A program made the translations under genes and the position numbers. The notes beneath the pieces were generated by a model that was given only the letters and a program-made list of their open reading frames with translations, did no database searches and was not told where the DNA came from. A stretch of DNA of 64,000 nucleotides from Crocodylus rhombifer (taxonomy: Eukaryota; Chordata; Crocodylia; Crocodylidae): the NCBI GenBank assembly GCA_038503035.1, contig JAVSML010024698.1, positions 186,001 through 250,000 on the forward strand, read 5' to 3'. Positions within the stretch are counted from its first letter, which is position 1; each line of letters opens with the position of its first letter. Of this stretch, positions 11,516-22,425 are shown one piece after another.

Positions 11516-12655
11516 CTTTCAGAAGGCCTTCGACACTGTCTCTCACCCAGTTCTCATTAAGAAACTGGGGAACTGTGGTGTCGACACCTATACAGTCAAA
11601 TGGGTCACCAACTGGCTGGAGGGCTGCACCCAAAGAGTGGTAGTGGATGGGTCATTTTTGACCTGGAGGGATGTGGGCAGTGGGGTTCCGCAGGGCTCAG
11701 GTCTCAGGCCCGCACTGTTCAACATCTTCATCAGTGACTTGGACAAGAGAGTAAAAAGCACCCTGTTCAAATTTGCTGACGACACTAAGATGTCGGGGGA
11801 TCTGGGCACACTAGAAGGGAGAAATAGGCTGCACCCCTAGACAGCTTACAGGGGTGGGCAGATGAGAATAGGATGGGATTCAACACCAACAAGTGCAAAA
11901 TGATGCACCTGAGGAGGAACAACCAGCACCATACCTATAGGTTGGGGAACTCCCTTCTTGTCAGTACAGAGGCCGAAAAGGATCTTGGAGTCATCATTGA
12001 CTCCAAGATGAACATGGGCCGGCAGTGTGGGGAGGCAGTCAGGAAGGCCAACTGCACCTTGTCATGCATCCACAGATGCATCTCAAGCAGGTCCAAAGAG
12101 GTGATCCTCCCCCTCTATGCGGCACTGGTCAGGCCGCAGCTGGAGTACTGCATCCAGTTCTGGGTGCTGCACTTCAAGAGGGATGTGGACAACATGGAGA
12201 GGGTCCAGAGGAGGCCACTCGCATGATCAGGGGGCAGCAGGGCAAGCCCTATGAGGAGAGGCTACGGGACCTGAACCTGTTCAGCCTCCACAAGAGAAGG
12301 CTGAGGGGGGATCTAGTGGCCTGTTACAAACTAGTCAGAGGGGACCAGCAGGCACTGGGGGAGTCCCTGTTTCCCTGACCACTACCAGGAGTGACCAGGA
12401 ATAACGGTTACAAGCTGGCAGAGTGTAGATTTAGGCTAGATATCAGGAGGCGCTACTTCACGGTCAGGGCAGCTAGGATCTGGAACCAAGTTCCAAGGGA
12501 AGTGGTGCTGGCTCCTACCCTGGGGGTCTTTAAGAGTAGGCTAGATATACACCTTGCTGGGCTCATTTGACACCAGTACTCTTTCCTGCCAGTGGAAGGG
12601 GGTCAGACTCAATGATCTGCTCAGGTCCCTTCCAATCCTAGAAACTATGAAACTA
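11516..12655 (+). mobile_element. CR1 LINE inserted in the PLE
   Basis: A plus-strand, 5'-truncated CR1 running from the KAFDTVSHPVLIKKL palm block to a complete 3' end (GGTCCCTTCCAATCC then AAACTATGAAACTATGAAA at ~12640-12659). The 3' tail repeat and the 3' UTR are in the expected place. Insertion interrupts the PLE frame between ...HSSKREIP and GTQIPHED. No convincing target duplication is visible. Confidence 0.93.
11520..12378 (+). pseudogene. CR1 ORF2 remnant, catalytic FADD kept
   Basis: Three plus frames (about 11520-11840, 11873-12226, 12025-12378) carry consecutive ORF2 blocks: KAFDTVSHPVLIKK, VTNWLEGCTQRVVVDG, SGVPQGSGLRPALFN, FKFADDTK, then [22 protein letters not shown], and [17 protein letters not shown]. 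The double aspartate is intact, but a stop at ~11839 and frameshifts break the gene. This copy is nearly the same family as the one at 56.0 kb. Confidence 0.92.
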
Positions 12656-12784
12656 TGAAAGAGGCACCCAGATACCACATGAAGATTTGCTGCAGTACAA
12701 GAAAAGAAAATCCCTGCAAATCACACACCATTAATTATGACATATCGCCCTTCCCTGGAACCTACATGAAAAATCCTCAAGCAA

Positions 12785-13370
12785 TTGCAACGCATACTTG
12801 AAAATGACCCCTCTCTCAAAGAGATCTTTTCTGAACCACTCATCCTGGCTTTTAAACAAGCACTGAACCTTGTTAATCTCATCACCAGAAGCAAGCTCCC
12901 TATAACCCAAACCATACCCAATGAATCCATACCATGCCAAGACAAGAAATGCAAAACCTGCCAACACATCTCTACCACCCCCACAATAACTACACCCCAC
13001 AGCAGAACCATTATCATTCCTGGATCTTACACCTGAACCTAATGTTATATATCTCATCCAGTGCACCAAATGATCTGATGGGAAATATGTAGCAGAAACC
13101 AAACAACAACTGCACCCCAGAATGAGTGCACAATGAAATCTATCAAAGACAAGCATACCCATCTACCTGTGGGGGCAAACTTCAGACAAGACAATCACTC
13201 CCTCTCTGATCTGTCACTTCTAATCGTCAAAGGGAACTTACAAAACACCTGCCATAGACGAGCCTACGAACTTCACTCTATAAATCTACTGGATACAAAG
13301 AATCATGGACTCAATATAGACATTGGAATGCTGACACATTACAACCTGCCTGACATCTGATTCACCAGGT
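12785..13370 (+). pseudogene. PLE reverse-transcriptase end and GIY-YIG nuclease
   Basis: The first frame (12785-13036) has the post-RT PLE segment: NDPSLKEIFSEPLILAFKQA, then ITRSKLP and CKTCQHIST, a cysteine pair typical of the PLE linker. The nuclease follows. The GIY position reads VIYL (13044-13055), a QC.K segment follows, and the YIG position reads YVAET (13086-13100), then QQLHPRMSA. A later frame (13133-13360) continues with LPVGANFRQDNHSLSD and the C-terminal helix region. G-to-A at the YIG glycine, stops and a frameshift make it non-functional. GIY-YIG is the hallmark nuclease of most animal PLEs. Confidence 0.85.
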
Positions 13371-13460
13371 ACCTGCCTGACTCGACCTCTTACATTCTTC
13401 TTTCCCTCACCTTTTCTCCCCTCCCCTCCCCTACTTTTCTTCCCTTTGTCTCCCTGATTT

Positions 13461-13858
13461 CCTACTATTTCCTTCTTCACTGAGAGTCCCTTTCTTACCT
13501 CGTATTATTACTACTGTAGTGTTTCCCTTTGGCCTACCCCCTCCACTTTCTTCCTCCTCCCTCCGCTGCTTTACCTTTTGTTTTTCCTTGTTTACATATT
13601 TATATTTTCACTACATCCTCTCACACTTTGAACTTTTCTCATTCCTGTTTTCCTAATCTCCGACTATTTCCTTTTTCACTGACAGCCTCTTTTCTACTTT
13701 GTATTCTATCACTGCACTGTCTCCCTTTGGCCTTTTCCCCCCTGCTTTCTCCCCTCTCCCCTCTCTGCTTTACCTTTTGTCTTTATAACTTCTCCCTATT
13801 TACATTCTCACTGACATCCTGCCACACTTTTAGTTTCTCTCATTTCTTGGAATGACAG
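13461..13858 (+). repeat. Two 199-bp tandem copies in PLE 3' region
   Basis: Unit one starts CCTACTATTTCC at 13461 and unit two CCGACTATTTCC at 13660. Both proceed through TTCACTGA, CTTTGGCCT, CTGCTTTACCTTTTGT, TTTACAT and TTTCTCAT in the same order at 199-bp offset. Both are strongly pyrimidine-rich. PLEs commonly carry tandem terminal copies, so this may be that arrangement in miniature, but the unit could also be an ordinary duplication. Confidence 0.8.
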
Positions 13859-13910
13859 CAGAGACTCCCTGTGCCTGAAGGAGGGTGACTGTGCCTGAAA
13901 GCTTGCCAGG
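13853..13910 (+). ncRNA. Hammerhead-ribozyme-like relic in PLE 3' end
   Basis: CTGAAGGA (13875-13882) resembles the CUGANGA core with one substitution. A stem II follows: GGGTG/TGCCT (13883-13887 with 13892-13896), all five pairs possible using wobble, loop ACTG. Then comes an intact GAAA (13897-13900) and GCTTGC, the stem III strand. The partner strand of stem III is not visible upstream, so this copy is inactive. See the better copy at 44.63 kb. Confidence 0.4.
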
Positions 13911-14002
13911 AACTTTTTTCCAACTATTCAGCTGGTCTAATAAAAGATATCATATATAATCAAATAACCTTGCCTTCCCCTCTATTCTGTGCTTCTGAGG
14001 CC

Positions 14003-14489
14003 ACATCTGGAGTAATGTGTCCAATTTTGGGCCCCCACTACAGAAGGGATGTGTACAAATTGGAGGGAGTCCAGTGGAGGGAAATAAAAGTGGTTAGGGG
14101 GCTGAGGCACATGAGTTAGGAGGAGAGGCTGAGCGTACTGGGCTTCTTTAGTTGGAAGAAGAGCAGACCGAAGAGGGATTTAATAGTAGCCTTCACCTAC
14201 ATAAAGGGTGGATCCAATGAGGATGGAGCTAAACTGTTCTCAGTGGTGGCAGATAACAAAACAAGAAGCAATGGTCTAAAGCTGCAGCAAGGGATGTTTA
14301 GGTTAGGTTTTACAGAAAACTTTCTCACTAGGTGTGTAGTAAAGCACTGGAACAGGTTACCCAGAGAGGTTGTGGACTCTCCATCTTTGGGTTTTTAAGA
14401 CCTGGCTAGACAAAGTTTTTGAGCAGGGCGTTGAGTAGATGACCTCCTGAGGTCCCTTCCAACCCAAATTTTCTATGATTCATAGATCT
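14003..14489 (+). mobile_element. CR1 LINE 3' fragment
   Basis: Starts directly after the PLE end. Contains the C-terminal ORF2 region (GPPLQKGCVQIGGSPV-like, SWKKSRPKRDLIVAFTYIKG) and the complete 3' UTR ending GAGGTCCCTTCCAACCC and TCTATGATTCATAGATC. Subfamily differs from the 11.5 kb CR1: its 3' tail is TATGATTCATAGA instead of ACTATGAA. Confidence 0.92.
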
Positions 14490-15769
14490 TTTTTAGGGCA
14501 ATTTTGCTGTCCCCTAAGGCTTAATGTTTCACAGATCATGCCTCTACCTCCCCACTCCATGCCCCGCATCCTATGCCTCATGCCCAGGATGCCCAAAATC
14601 CCAGACTGTCCCAGGCATCCCAGTACATGTGGTCACCCTACCTAGAACTCAGCTCTTTTGCTTTTTGAGCAAGTGACTTGCTAATCAGCTAACAAGGATA
14701 AAACATTAGGAGAAGGGGCATTAATCATGGTGTTCTAGCCTTCTCTAATATGTATGCTTCGACGACATACATGTGCTTACATGTCCACACTGTAGGAAAG
14801 GTACGGTAGGAAAGGTAAACCATTATCTGTGAATTCAGTGCCGAAAATGTCACACAGCTAAAAAAAAAAACCCTCCAAAGTGGATATACAGAGGGAAGTA
14901 AAATTCTCCCCCTGGCCTTTGGAGATAACGTGGAATAGGTTCCTTTGAAATGGACAGACAGAGGCCCATTTGCCTAAAACTGGACTAGCCTAGAAAGATA
15001 TTAGTCATTCTTGCTGATTTCCTGCTTACTTCCCATACTTGTTTCTGTCTGATTTGAATTATAAGTTGCCAATGAAAATGGAGAAATACATGGGAGAACA
15101 CTAAGCAAAATACTTTTCATTTGAAATAAAATGAACATACAAGGGAAGCCTGTTTTGTTTTGTAGCTCTTTTCCTTACAAAAGCTTTCTTTCCCCACACA
15201 GTTTTACCAGTGCAAATTTTTCCTAATGATTTTACAGCCCAAGAACTTCCTTTCCCAAGCTTGCTCCTTCACTATAATCGGGAATGCATTTATTCCTCCT
15301 TAACATTTGCTTGAAGGAACATTAGAGTTGAATTATAGCCAGGACCATTATCTCACAATAACTGTCTGGGAAACATTAATGCCTGGATCATGCAGAATGC
15401 CACATTAGAGTTTTTATGGTGGACATAACATTTTTATTAACTTTTTCTTTGCTAGTGCCAGCATTTGCTATAGAAAAGAAAAGTGCCAGTATTATTAGAG
15501 CACCTGCTGATATATACAGTCTAAAGGGCACTATGAAGCAGAAGCATTTGTTGGAGCTCTCCCAAGGTGAGGAATGTCTTTTGCATTATAACCATTTGTA
15601 ATTGGCTAGCAGCTTGTCATTCCAAAGCTGGGATTCTATCACAGTCCAATAACATTTTTCTGCTAATTCCTATTGCTGTAGTTGAATAAGCTCAAATTTA
15701 ATACATACTTGTGAAGGATCTGCTACATTATGCATGCCATTGCTGCAACAACCTCATCTAGCAAGCACT
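14490..15769. other. Unassigned; contains one hAT-like end
   Basis: The part up to ~14640 ends ACATGTGGTCACCCTAC, whose complement GTAGGGTGACCACATGT resembles an end of a common reptile DNA-element family (also seen at 39.85 and 47.87 kb). From 14650 to 15769 I see nothing recognisable. A 61-codon frame at 15416 begins with a hydrophobic, signal-like segment but has no homology I know. Confidence 0.35.
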
Positions 15770-16031
15770 GGGTGCATCTACTTATGATGCTACATTGCCA
15801 TAGCAATGCACTATGGTGACGCAGCATCCATAGGCAAAAACTGTGATGCCGCAGCTACATCACTCTAGTGACACACTCCCTCATAATAGCATGTCACTAT
15901 GGCAATGTATCTATCAGCTAAAAATAACTGTGCACCATGTGCGTGGCTCAACATAGGCTGTTACTGCGCCAAAAGGAAGTACTAAATGACGGTGCTGTAA
16001 CAGCGCCATGGGGGCACATGTAGACACACCC
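15770..16031. mobile_element. MITE with GGGTGyrTCTACa ends
   Basis: The left end GGGTGCATCTACTTATG and right end CATGTAGACACACCC (complement GGGTGTGTCTACATG) form an imperfect ~15-bp terminal inverted repeat around 260 bp. Inside, CATTGCCATAGCAATGCACTATGGTGACGC and a later TAGTGACACACTCCC..CACTATGGCAATG give further inverted pairing. CACT sits on both sides, too short to prove a duplication. No coding capacity. Confidence 0.6.
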
Positions 16032-16617
16032 ACTAAAGAGGCCACAAGGACTGATATTTCTGGATGTTAAAATACCTTTGAGCTACAGCACGTCTTCAGA
16101 TGAACTTTGGGGTCTCTTTTCAGAAGGATGTAGGTAATTATTTAAAGTGATTCTTATTTCCATCTTTAAAAAATGCTTTTCAAGTGGTAGTTTTTTACAT
16201 AGAACTTCATGCAGGTGTTCAGCATTTTATATCCCTGCACAAAAATAATGATCTTGCCTCTTTGCTCCTCAATGCAAAAATATTTTAAATAGGTTTAGGT
16301 CTCCCATCTTTGGAATATTTTTTAAAAGACTGAATTTACAACTTTGTTCATTATCTGCCTTCAGCTTCAATTTAAATCTCATAACTACTCCATTATAGGA
16401 AGACTGCATCCCCTTCTATGCACCTGCATTCAGAGGTTATATTCTTTCATTATACTTCTAGACAGACTGCTGTTTAACCCCTGAAAGTGCCAGTAAAGTC
16501 TGGATGCCTAATATCAGTTTACAACCGTTAGGTTGACAGCGTCAAGCCTAAGAAAAAAGAGAAAGGCTGCCTGGGTGACCTGGCATCTCCCTCTAAATGA
16601 CAGCTGTTACCTTAGGT
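16032..16617. other. Unassigned sequence
   Basis: AT-rich, no gene or repeat recognised. Confidence 0.4.
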
Positions 16618-17619
16618 GTATTCACTAGGGCTGTGCAAAATTTTGATAGGTGTTTCACTTCAAAGCTGTTTCAACATATTTAGGGCTTGAAACAGCAAAT
16701 TTGAAATGAATCGAAAGGCTTCGAAACAGCTTCAAAATGAAACAAGGGCACTTGAAATGTTTTGAAAGTTTCAAAACATTTTGAGTTTTGAAGCCAAGCT
16801 TGCTTGCAGCTAAACAGAAACTAAGGAGAGGGAAGGGGAAGATGGGAAAAGGACTGCACTGATAGCCAGCCGGTGACTGCGATCCTTCCCTGAAGTCCCT
16901 TCCAATCCCAGTGCTCTGGGGGAGGGACGGAAAAACAGCATAAAAAGCGTTGTTTAAACTGAGCTTTCTCTGTGCCTTTGGGGTCAGCTTACTGAGCTGT
17001 GTCTTTCAGCAGCTCAGCAGCATCACCATCTATGCACCTATCTCCTTGAAACCTGGCAGGCTTCATGGCCTCAGCAAGGCTACCACTCCTGCTGTTTTCA
17101 CCCCACTCTGCCTTAACACACACACGTGACATGAGGTTTTTTGTCAGCACCTTGAGATACAGTTTCCCAGAAACCCCTGCACCTAACTCATTGAAACTTG
17201 GCAGGCTTTGTGACCTCAGCAGGGGCTATAATGCCTGCTGTTTTCACCCCATGTGCCTTCACACTTACAAGCGATATGAGTTTTGCTCGAAACAGTTTGA
17301 GGTGCAGTTTCTCAGAAACCCCTGCACCTATCTTCTTGAAACTTGACAGGCTTTGTCACCTCAGCAGGGGATACCATCCCTGCTGTTTTCATTTGAATCA
17401 GGAAAGAAATGACAAAGTTATAGGCATTTTTGTGATTCACCATTATAGCCGATGGGTGAAACATCACAACGCGTCGAAACTGTTTCACTGTTTCAACTCT
17501 GTTTCGACAAAACAAAATGGAACAGTGCTTCGAAACAGTGAAAAGAAACACAGTCCTTTGTAAATGGCTAAACACAAGTCGAAACAAAATGGTGCTGTTC
17601 ACAGAGCCCTAGTATTTAC
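16618..17619. mobile_element. hAT non-autonomous element, 986 bp, with TSD
   Basis: The element proper is 16626-17611, flanked by GTATTCAC (16618-16625) and GTATTTAC (17612-17619), 7 of 8 identical. Ends are TAGGGCTGTGCAAAATTTTG and the complement of TTCACAGAGCCCTA. Subterminal zones are full of CGAAACA/TTTCAAA words, unlike the GATTCAG words of the 5.9 and 41.9 kb copies, so it is a different subfamily sharing TIRs. The middle has about three ~150-bp tandem units homologous to those at 234-815. No transposase. Confidence 0.92.
16975..17400. repeat. ~150-bp tandem units in hAT element
   Basis: Units begin about 16975, 17122 and 17271, each containing CACCTAwCTCCTTGAAAC, TTGGCAGGCTT, CCTCAGCA and CCTGCTGTTTTCA in order. 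The last unit leads into ATGACAAAGTTATAGGCATTTTTGTGATTC, a segment also present in the 57.6 kb element (reversed, near 57770-57800) and in decayed form at 826-850. This ties the three copies into one family. Confidence 0.85.
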
Positions 17620-18317
17620 AGAAGTTTTAGACAATTCCATTGGCAACATTTTTTCAAACATGGCTAAAAGCGCGCTACACAGGTATAAAAATCAGTGACA
17701 GACATAACAAATTCTAGAGAGGACTTTTCCCCAGAGCAGCCTGCCCTGATTTCACAGTTCTAAAGCCACCTTCATGTCACAGACAGGGTACTCTAACAAG
17801 TATGCCATATGCTGATACTTGGTCTCATTACAGACAAGTGCAAATATCTAAATCAACCTGTTCTAGTTCTTGGCTCTACCAACTGAATCCTTTTCCATCA
17901 GGAGGTTGAAGCTTTCATTAGAAAGCCAAAACTATTCAACCAGAAATGTTTCTTGTTTAGAAACATGTATGGTGGGTACACAGCCTACTGGCAAGAGCTG
18001 GTGACTTTAATGTTTCCAAGAAGTTGGCTGAAGAGCATTTTGGTCTGTTAATATTAACTTTTAACAAAACTAGAGAGACTATATAAGTTTCAGAGAATTG
18101 GAAGCAAGCAAGAATAAGTGGCATGACCAGGATCTGACTCAAAACATGGACCATCAGATACCAATTTTAACATTAAAGGATCAGGAGATGGAAACATTAT
18201 GACATTTAATAATCTCATTGAGAACACGTTTTATCAAACAAACCAGGTACTATGATTTTTATGAGTTTAAATCTGGATGTGGATGGTGCAGTACATTGAA
18301 CTGATACAAGTTTTATA
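17620..18317. other. Unassigned sequence
   Basis: No gene or named repeat recognised. Confidence 0.4.
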
Positions 18318-18880
18318 AGTGTTATGGCCAGAAGGAGTACTTTTGACAATCCAGTCTGACATATATGACAAAGACCAGAAAATTTCATCCAGTAATTCCT
18401 GCCTCAAGCCCATGGCCCATGGGGTTTTCAGAGTTTTCAGAGAAAGCCATCTACTCTTGACCTCAAGACTCTGAGTAATGGTGAACCCACCACATCTCTG
18501 GTTAATTTGTACAATTGGTGAATTAACCTCACCATTAAAAACATGTGCCTCATTTCTAGTCTGATTTTATCAACTTCCCTGTATTCCCTGGATTTCCCTG
18601 AATTAAATTCTGCCTTTGTCTGCACAGTAAGCACGGACAGTTGAGCTAAGGCCCAATTGGTGAAGATTTGTGGACAAAAGACCCCTCTACTTAACCCCCC
18701 CGCAAAAAGAAAAAACCCAACAACAACAAAAAAACCTTTCTCCAGCGTAGGCACCATATTTATGAATCAAATTAAATAATGTCTTAAACTTCTCTTTAAT
18801 AAACTAGACAGCTTCTTAAATCTCCCCTTTTTAAAACAGAAGACATTAACTTTGCAGAGTACAGGCTCAGAGGCAGCTCA
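18318..18880 (-). mobile_element. CR1-type LINE fragment, older subfamily
   Basis: GGCCAGAAGGAGTACTTTTGACAATCCAGTCTGAC at the low end resembles the reversed 3' UTR of an older reptile CR1 subfamily (GGCCAGAAGGGACC...ATCTAGTCTGACC). Downstream text (AATTTGTACAATTGGTGAATTAACCTCACCATTAAAAACATG) matches the same family's 3' region. No coding motif is legible. The element seems to end near 18880. Confidence 0.65.
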
Positions 18881-18939
18881 AGCAATCCTGGCTTGTAAGT
18901 ACCTTCATGTAACAATGACTTCTAAGTGTACTGAGAGGT

Positions 18940-19330
18940 GGGGGCCTATATAAGGCGGTAATTACAGTGCATCAGAGAAGACTCAATTGAGTCTGCTGTC
19001 TGCTGGAGTGTGGTAATTGCCACACTCCAGCAGCCTCCCACATCTTGTGTATCAGCTTCCCTGTGCTTGAAAATGGTGGTGGGAGTGCTTGAACTAAAGC
19101 TCGTTGAATGAGCTTTAGTTCAAGCACTCCCACCACCATTTTCAAGCACAGGGATGCTGATACACAAGACACTGTGGTGCTTTAATTAGAGCAGCTCTCA
19201 GAGCCACTCTAATTGAAGTGCCATTCCCTCCAGCCGCAGAGCACATGTAAAAGTGCTCTTTGATTCTGGTCCAGGCTCTAGAACAAAGACAGCTAAATTC
19301 AAAGATGGACTGAACTCCATTTGGCACGTG
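18940..19330. mobile_element. Palindromic fold-back element
   Basis: Two consecutive hairpins. The first is 14 bp, perfect: 19000-19013 with 19020-19033. The second is 60 bp with one visible mismatch: 19043-19102 with 19110-19169, 7-nt loop. A weaker inverted pair, AATTAGAG/CTCTAATT, follows near 19184-19222. No coding frame. The structure is what a non-autonomous DNA transposon (MITE) of the fold-back type looks like. I cannot define TIRs or a target duplication. Confidence 0.6.
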
Positions 19331-21235
19331 AATTACTAGAGTCAGTGGAGATGGTAATCAACATATACAGAAAGGGCATGAAGAAGTGAATCAGCCACCG
19401 AATAAAGTCTTTAAATGAGGAACTACAATAAACCCAGGCCTTAGAAGAAAAGATGAATTGCTGAAGTGTGCTGCCTAGACATGTGTTTACTTCCTAAAAG
19501 CAAATGAAAGCCGGTGCTCCTGTTCCTATGCTGCTCAAGTCCTGTTCTATGCCTCCTTTCTCCTGCTGTAAGCAGCCAGTGTTCCAGACTCCCTTTCTGA
19601 TACTAAAGAGATGCCATAACAGACATTTTTCTTTGAGACTATTCCATATGTTTCATTCCAGTTTGAAACTGCACGTTAATTGTTCTGAATTAACAGCTCC
19701 AGCTGGAAGAACAAACAAGCCATTTTCAAACCTTAAAATAACACCCCGCTTATCTTAAGTGATTTAAGTTTCAAAGGAAATCTCTCCTTTCTGGTTTGTA
19801 GAATACACATAAATTGGTATTGGTACATGAGAAATTAATTAAACTAATTATAATAATTCCCTCAGTTTAATAAACATGAACATTTGAGTTTAGGCCCAGT
19901 TGTGGGTATTTGGGGAAGGAGGGGGGAGTGCATGTTTGTTTATTTAGCTTTATCTTGGAGAGAAGGGAAAGGTAAGCAACCCTCTTCAATCCTAAGGATG
20001 CAAATATTATAGCTAGAGTTCAAAAATACTGTTTGTCAAAAAACCTTTTTTTTTCAAAGCAAAGTGCTTCATATTTGCTTCATTCGAAACTTTCAGATTT
20101 TTTAATGGAAAACCATAATAATAATAATAATGATAGTGGTTTTGGTTTTTTAAGTTTCCCATCTTTAACTTATTTTATTCTTCTCCCTTTCCCTTTTCTT
20201 GTCTCCCGATATAGAAGGGGATGGAAAAAAAGGGCATGTAGATTGTAAAGTAAAACTTAGTCAGAAGGCAGGATTACACTTAGAGACTATAATTTCAGTT
20301 TTTCAAAAACAAAAACTGGAAAATAAAAAACAAATCATACCTTTCAGAAAGAAATGACCCTTTTTAACCAACTCTAAGAAGCCTGCACCAGAAGCTGAGG
20401 AAATGACCATCCTGGTTTTCACAATCTTGCTAAGTCACATGTGAAAAGAAATATAGGGTATATATGGTGAAAGCAAAGTATATATTTTAAGTTATTTAAT
20501 TTTAATAAACTTATATGCAATTAGTAAGATGAGGAAATAAAAAAATGCCCATAATATTTATCCTAAAAGTGACCTTTCAAATGTAATTCTTGAAAGCTTC
20601 CTGTGGTGGATGATGTAATTGGGAGGTTTTCTTCTGGTTCAAATACAGGTAACAAATAACATATTCAAAAGCACATGCATGCATTAAGAACATTAGTTCT
20701 TTTGTAATAAGAGACTTTTACGTGTGGGTTCCCTCCTCCTCCTCCAGCTTCTAACTCTCATTCGTCATGAAGTTTTGCCAGGAACAACATTGCGACTTAT
20801 ATGCACACTTCATAGCATCTGAGAACGTAGACTGTCCCTTTGGAAGCATATACCGTCTAGTCTCTAAGGTGCTACTCTTGCTTGACTTCAAAGCAACCTA
20901 GCTAACTACCTCTCTCTACACACAAAATGTATGCATGCTTATAACAGCATATCTACCCAGCCAGTTCACAGCCTACTGAAAGGACCACAGAATTGGAAAC
21001 AGTCTGTAAGCACGAAAAACGCCACATACATAGCTGGTGAACTGCCATTTGGGAGTGTAACATGAAACAGAATTCCCATTCCCCGGAGCAGAATCCAGAG
21101 CTCTGTAGGCACACAGGTTCCCAAAATACCATAGGCGGAGAATTAGGCACCTCAGAATAGCAAACTAGGCAACCAACTCAGTACACAGGGAACTGTCTTC
21201 AGCAAACTGATACAGAACGGTAAGGAAAGAGGTGT
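19331..21235. other. Unassigned AT-rich sequence
   Basis: About 1.9 kb without a recognised gene or mobile element. There is a short (ATA)n run near 20115-20131 and A/T-rich low complexity from 20270 to 20560. Open frames are short and featureless. Confidence 0.45.
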
Positions 21236-21940
21236 GTCTAAAACACCTCACTCCAGAGCTTAGGTGGCTGGGCAGGATGCGGGAGTGTGGGGACTCATGG
21301 CATGCCACCCCACCATGGGCAGCAGCAGCAGGCAGGGTCAGTCGGGCACAGTTGCCGGTGCACAGCAACACATAGCTCCAGCCACTGCTGCACATGGGAG
21401 CAAGGAGCACAGCCTGCCCGGCCTGCCTCTATTGCAGGGGCTCAGTGTGGCGAATGTGCAGCTTCCACACTTGTGCGGCACTAGGGGAAGCCCCATGCTG
21501 GAGCCAGCTGCCTTCCCTGCCCTTTGCTGCAGGTCCCAAAACTCTGCAGGGGGTGGGGCTCGCCTCCACTTCTTGTGTGGCACAGGATGGGGAAGGCGGC
21601 CAGCTCCGGCACAGGGCTTCCCCCAGTGCTGTGCAGTGGAGTGCTGTGCAAGTGCTGTGCTCGGCATGGAGCTCCCATGATACAGGCAGGCCAGGCAGGC
21701 TGCGCTCCTTACTAGGATATGCAGCACTGGCCGGAGCCATGTGCCACTGGGCACCAGCACCTGCACAGGGCGTAAGTGCTCTGAGCAACCCCGCCTGATG
21801 CTGCTGCCCACAGTGAGGGCTGCACACCATATGGAGAAATGTCTGGGGGTCTCCACAGCTTTCCACCCTCCCTCACATCCCACAAACCTCACACATCCAC
21901 ACCTTGCCCCCGCAACCAATAGGTAAAATCAATAATTCTT
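21236..21940. other. GC-rich block, CAG/TGC-word rich
   Basis: Abrupt rise in GC relative to flanks, with recurring GGGGCTTCCCC, AGCCAGCTGCC, TGTGGCACAGG and GCACTGGCCGGAGCCATGTG-type words in both orientations. For example GGCCTGCCT...CAGGCCAGGCAGGC occurs twice, and CAGTTGCCGGTGCACAGC pairs loosely with the GGCACCAGCACCTG region. Several frames are open on both strands (up to 193 codons), but they overlap antiparallel and match nothing. I read it as the interior of an old DNA element. Confidence 0.4.
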
Positions 21941-21999
21941 TTATAAAGAAAAGGACCAAGGAAATATGATCCTATTTAGGTTAAAGTCAATGTTCTCTC

Positions 22000-22090
22000 A
22001 AGTATGTTGTTTCCAACCCTACTAGCTATGAAACAACGGGGTTGGACTTGATGATCTGCTCAGCTCCCTTCCGACCTACTACTACTAACC
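22000..22090 (+). mobile_element. CR1 3'-end remnant
   Basis: GGGTTGGACTTGATGATCTGCTCAGCTCCCTTCCGACCTA is the terminal part of a CR1 3' UTR on the plus strand. Only this ~90 bp remains. Confidence 0.85.
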
Positions 22091-22425
22091 ACTAACTATG
22101 TAAGCCCCGATGTAATTTACAAGAGGGCATGTATATATGCCCTTCTGCACAATTAGAAAAGGGTTAACTAAAGCAGTTTTAAAAAACTGATGGTGCAATA
22201 ACTGTACTGTTAGAATAATGTTTGCAGTTGGCACCTGAAAGAAAAAGGTAGAGAAAGGCAAGTCCAAGAATGCTGTATAATACATTGTAGTACAAAGTCT
22301 TCTATAACATTCAGAAAGTATCTATCTCTAAGGTAGAGACTTGGTATCAGGTCAGATTCGTCCTACCTGGGGGCCTGCTGGCTAGCATGTGAAGTAAAAG
22401 GGAAAAACCACGTTATTTCTGCATA
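22091..22425. other. Unassigned sequence
   Basis: Nothing recognised. Confidence 0.35.

Larger units (their letters stand above)
11370..13985 (+). mobile_element. Penelope-like element, 5'-truncated, split by CR1
   Basis: PLE coding sequence appears at 11370-11512 and again at 12660-13370, followed by a pyrimidine-rich 3' region that ends with CAGCTGGTCTAATAAAAGATATC near 13948. The two coding pieces belong to one frame set: the first has the late RT block with SPAL..YHQVCSKEN and LKRAFSQQGHSS, the second starts GTQIPHEDLLQYKK and leads to the GIY-YIG nuclease. A plus-strand CR1 fills the gap. Two more PLE 3' ends lie at 44.6 and 56.6 kb. PLEs are retroelements distinct from LINEs and LTR elements. 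Confidence 0.87.

Noticed and set aside
15416..15601. 61-codon frame with a hydrophobic, signal-peptide-like start
   Set aside because: Too short, no splice or family evidence, AT-rich surroundings give such hydrophobic starts by chance.
21264..21919. Overlapping frames of up to 193 codons on both strands
   Set aside because: GC-rich composition keeps several frames open at once. Antiparallel overlap and absence of motifs argue against coding.
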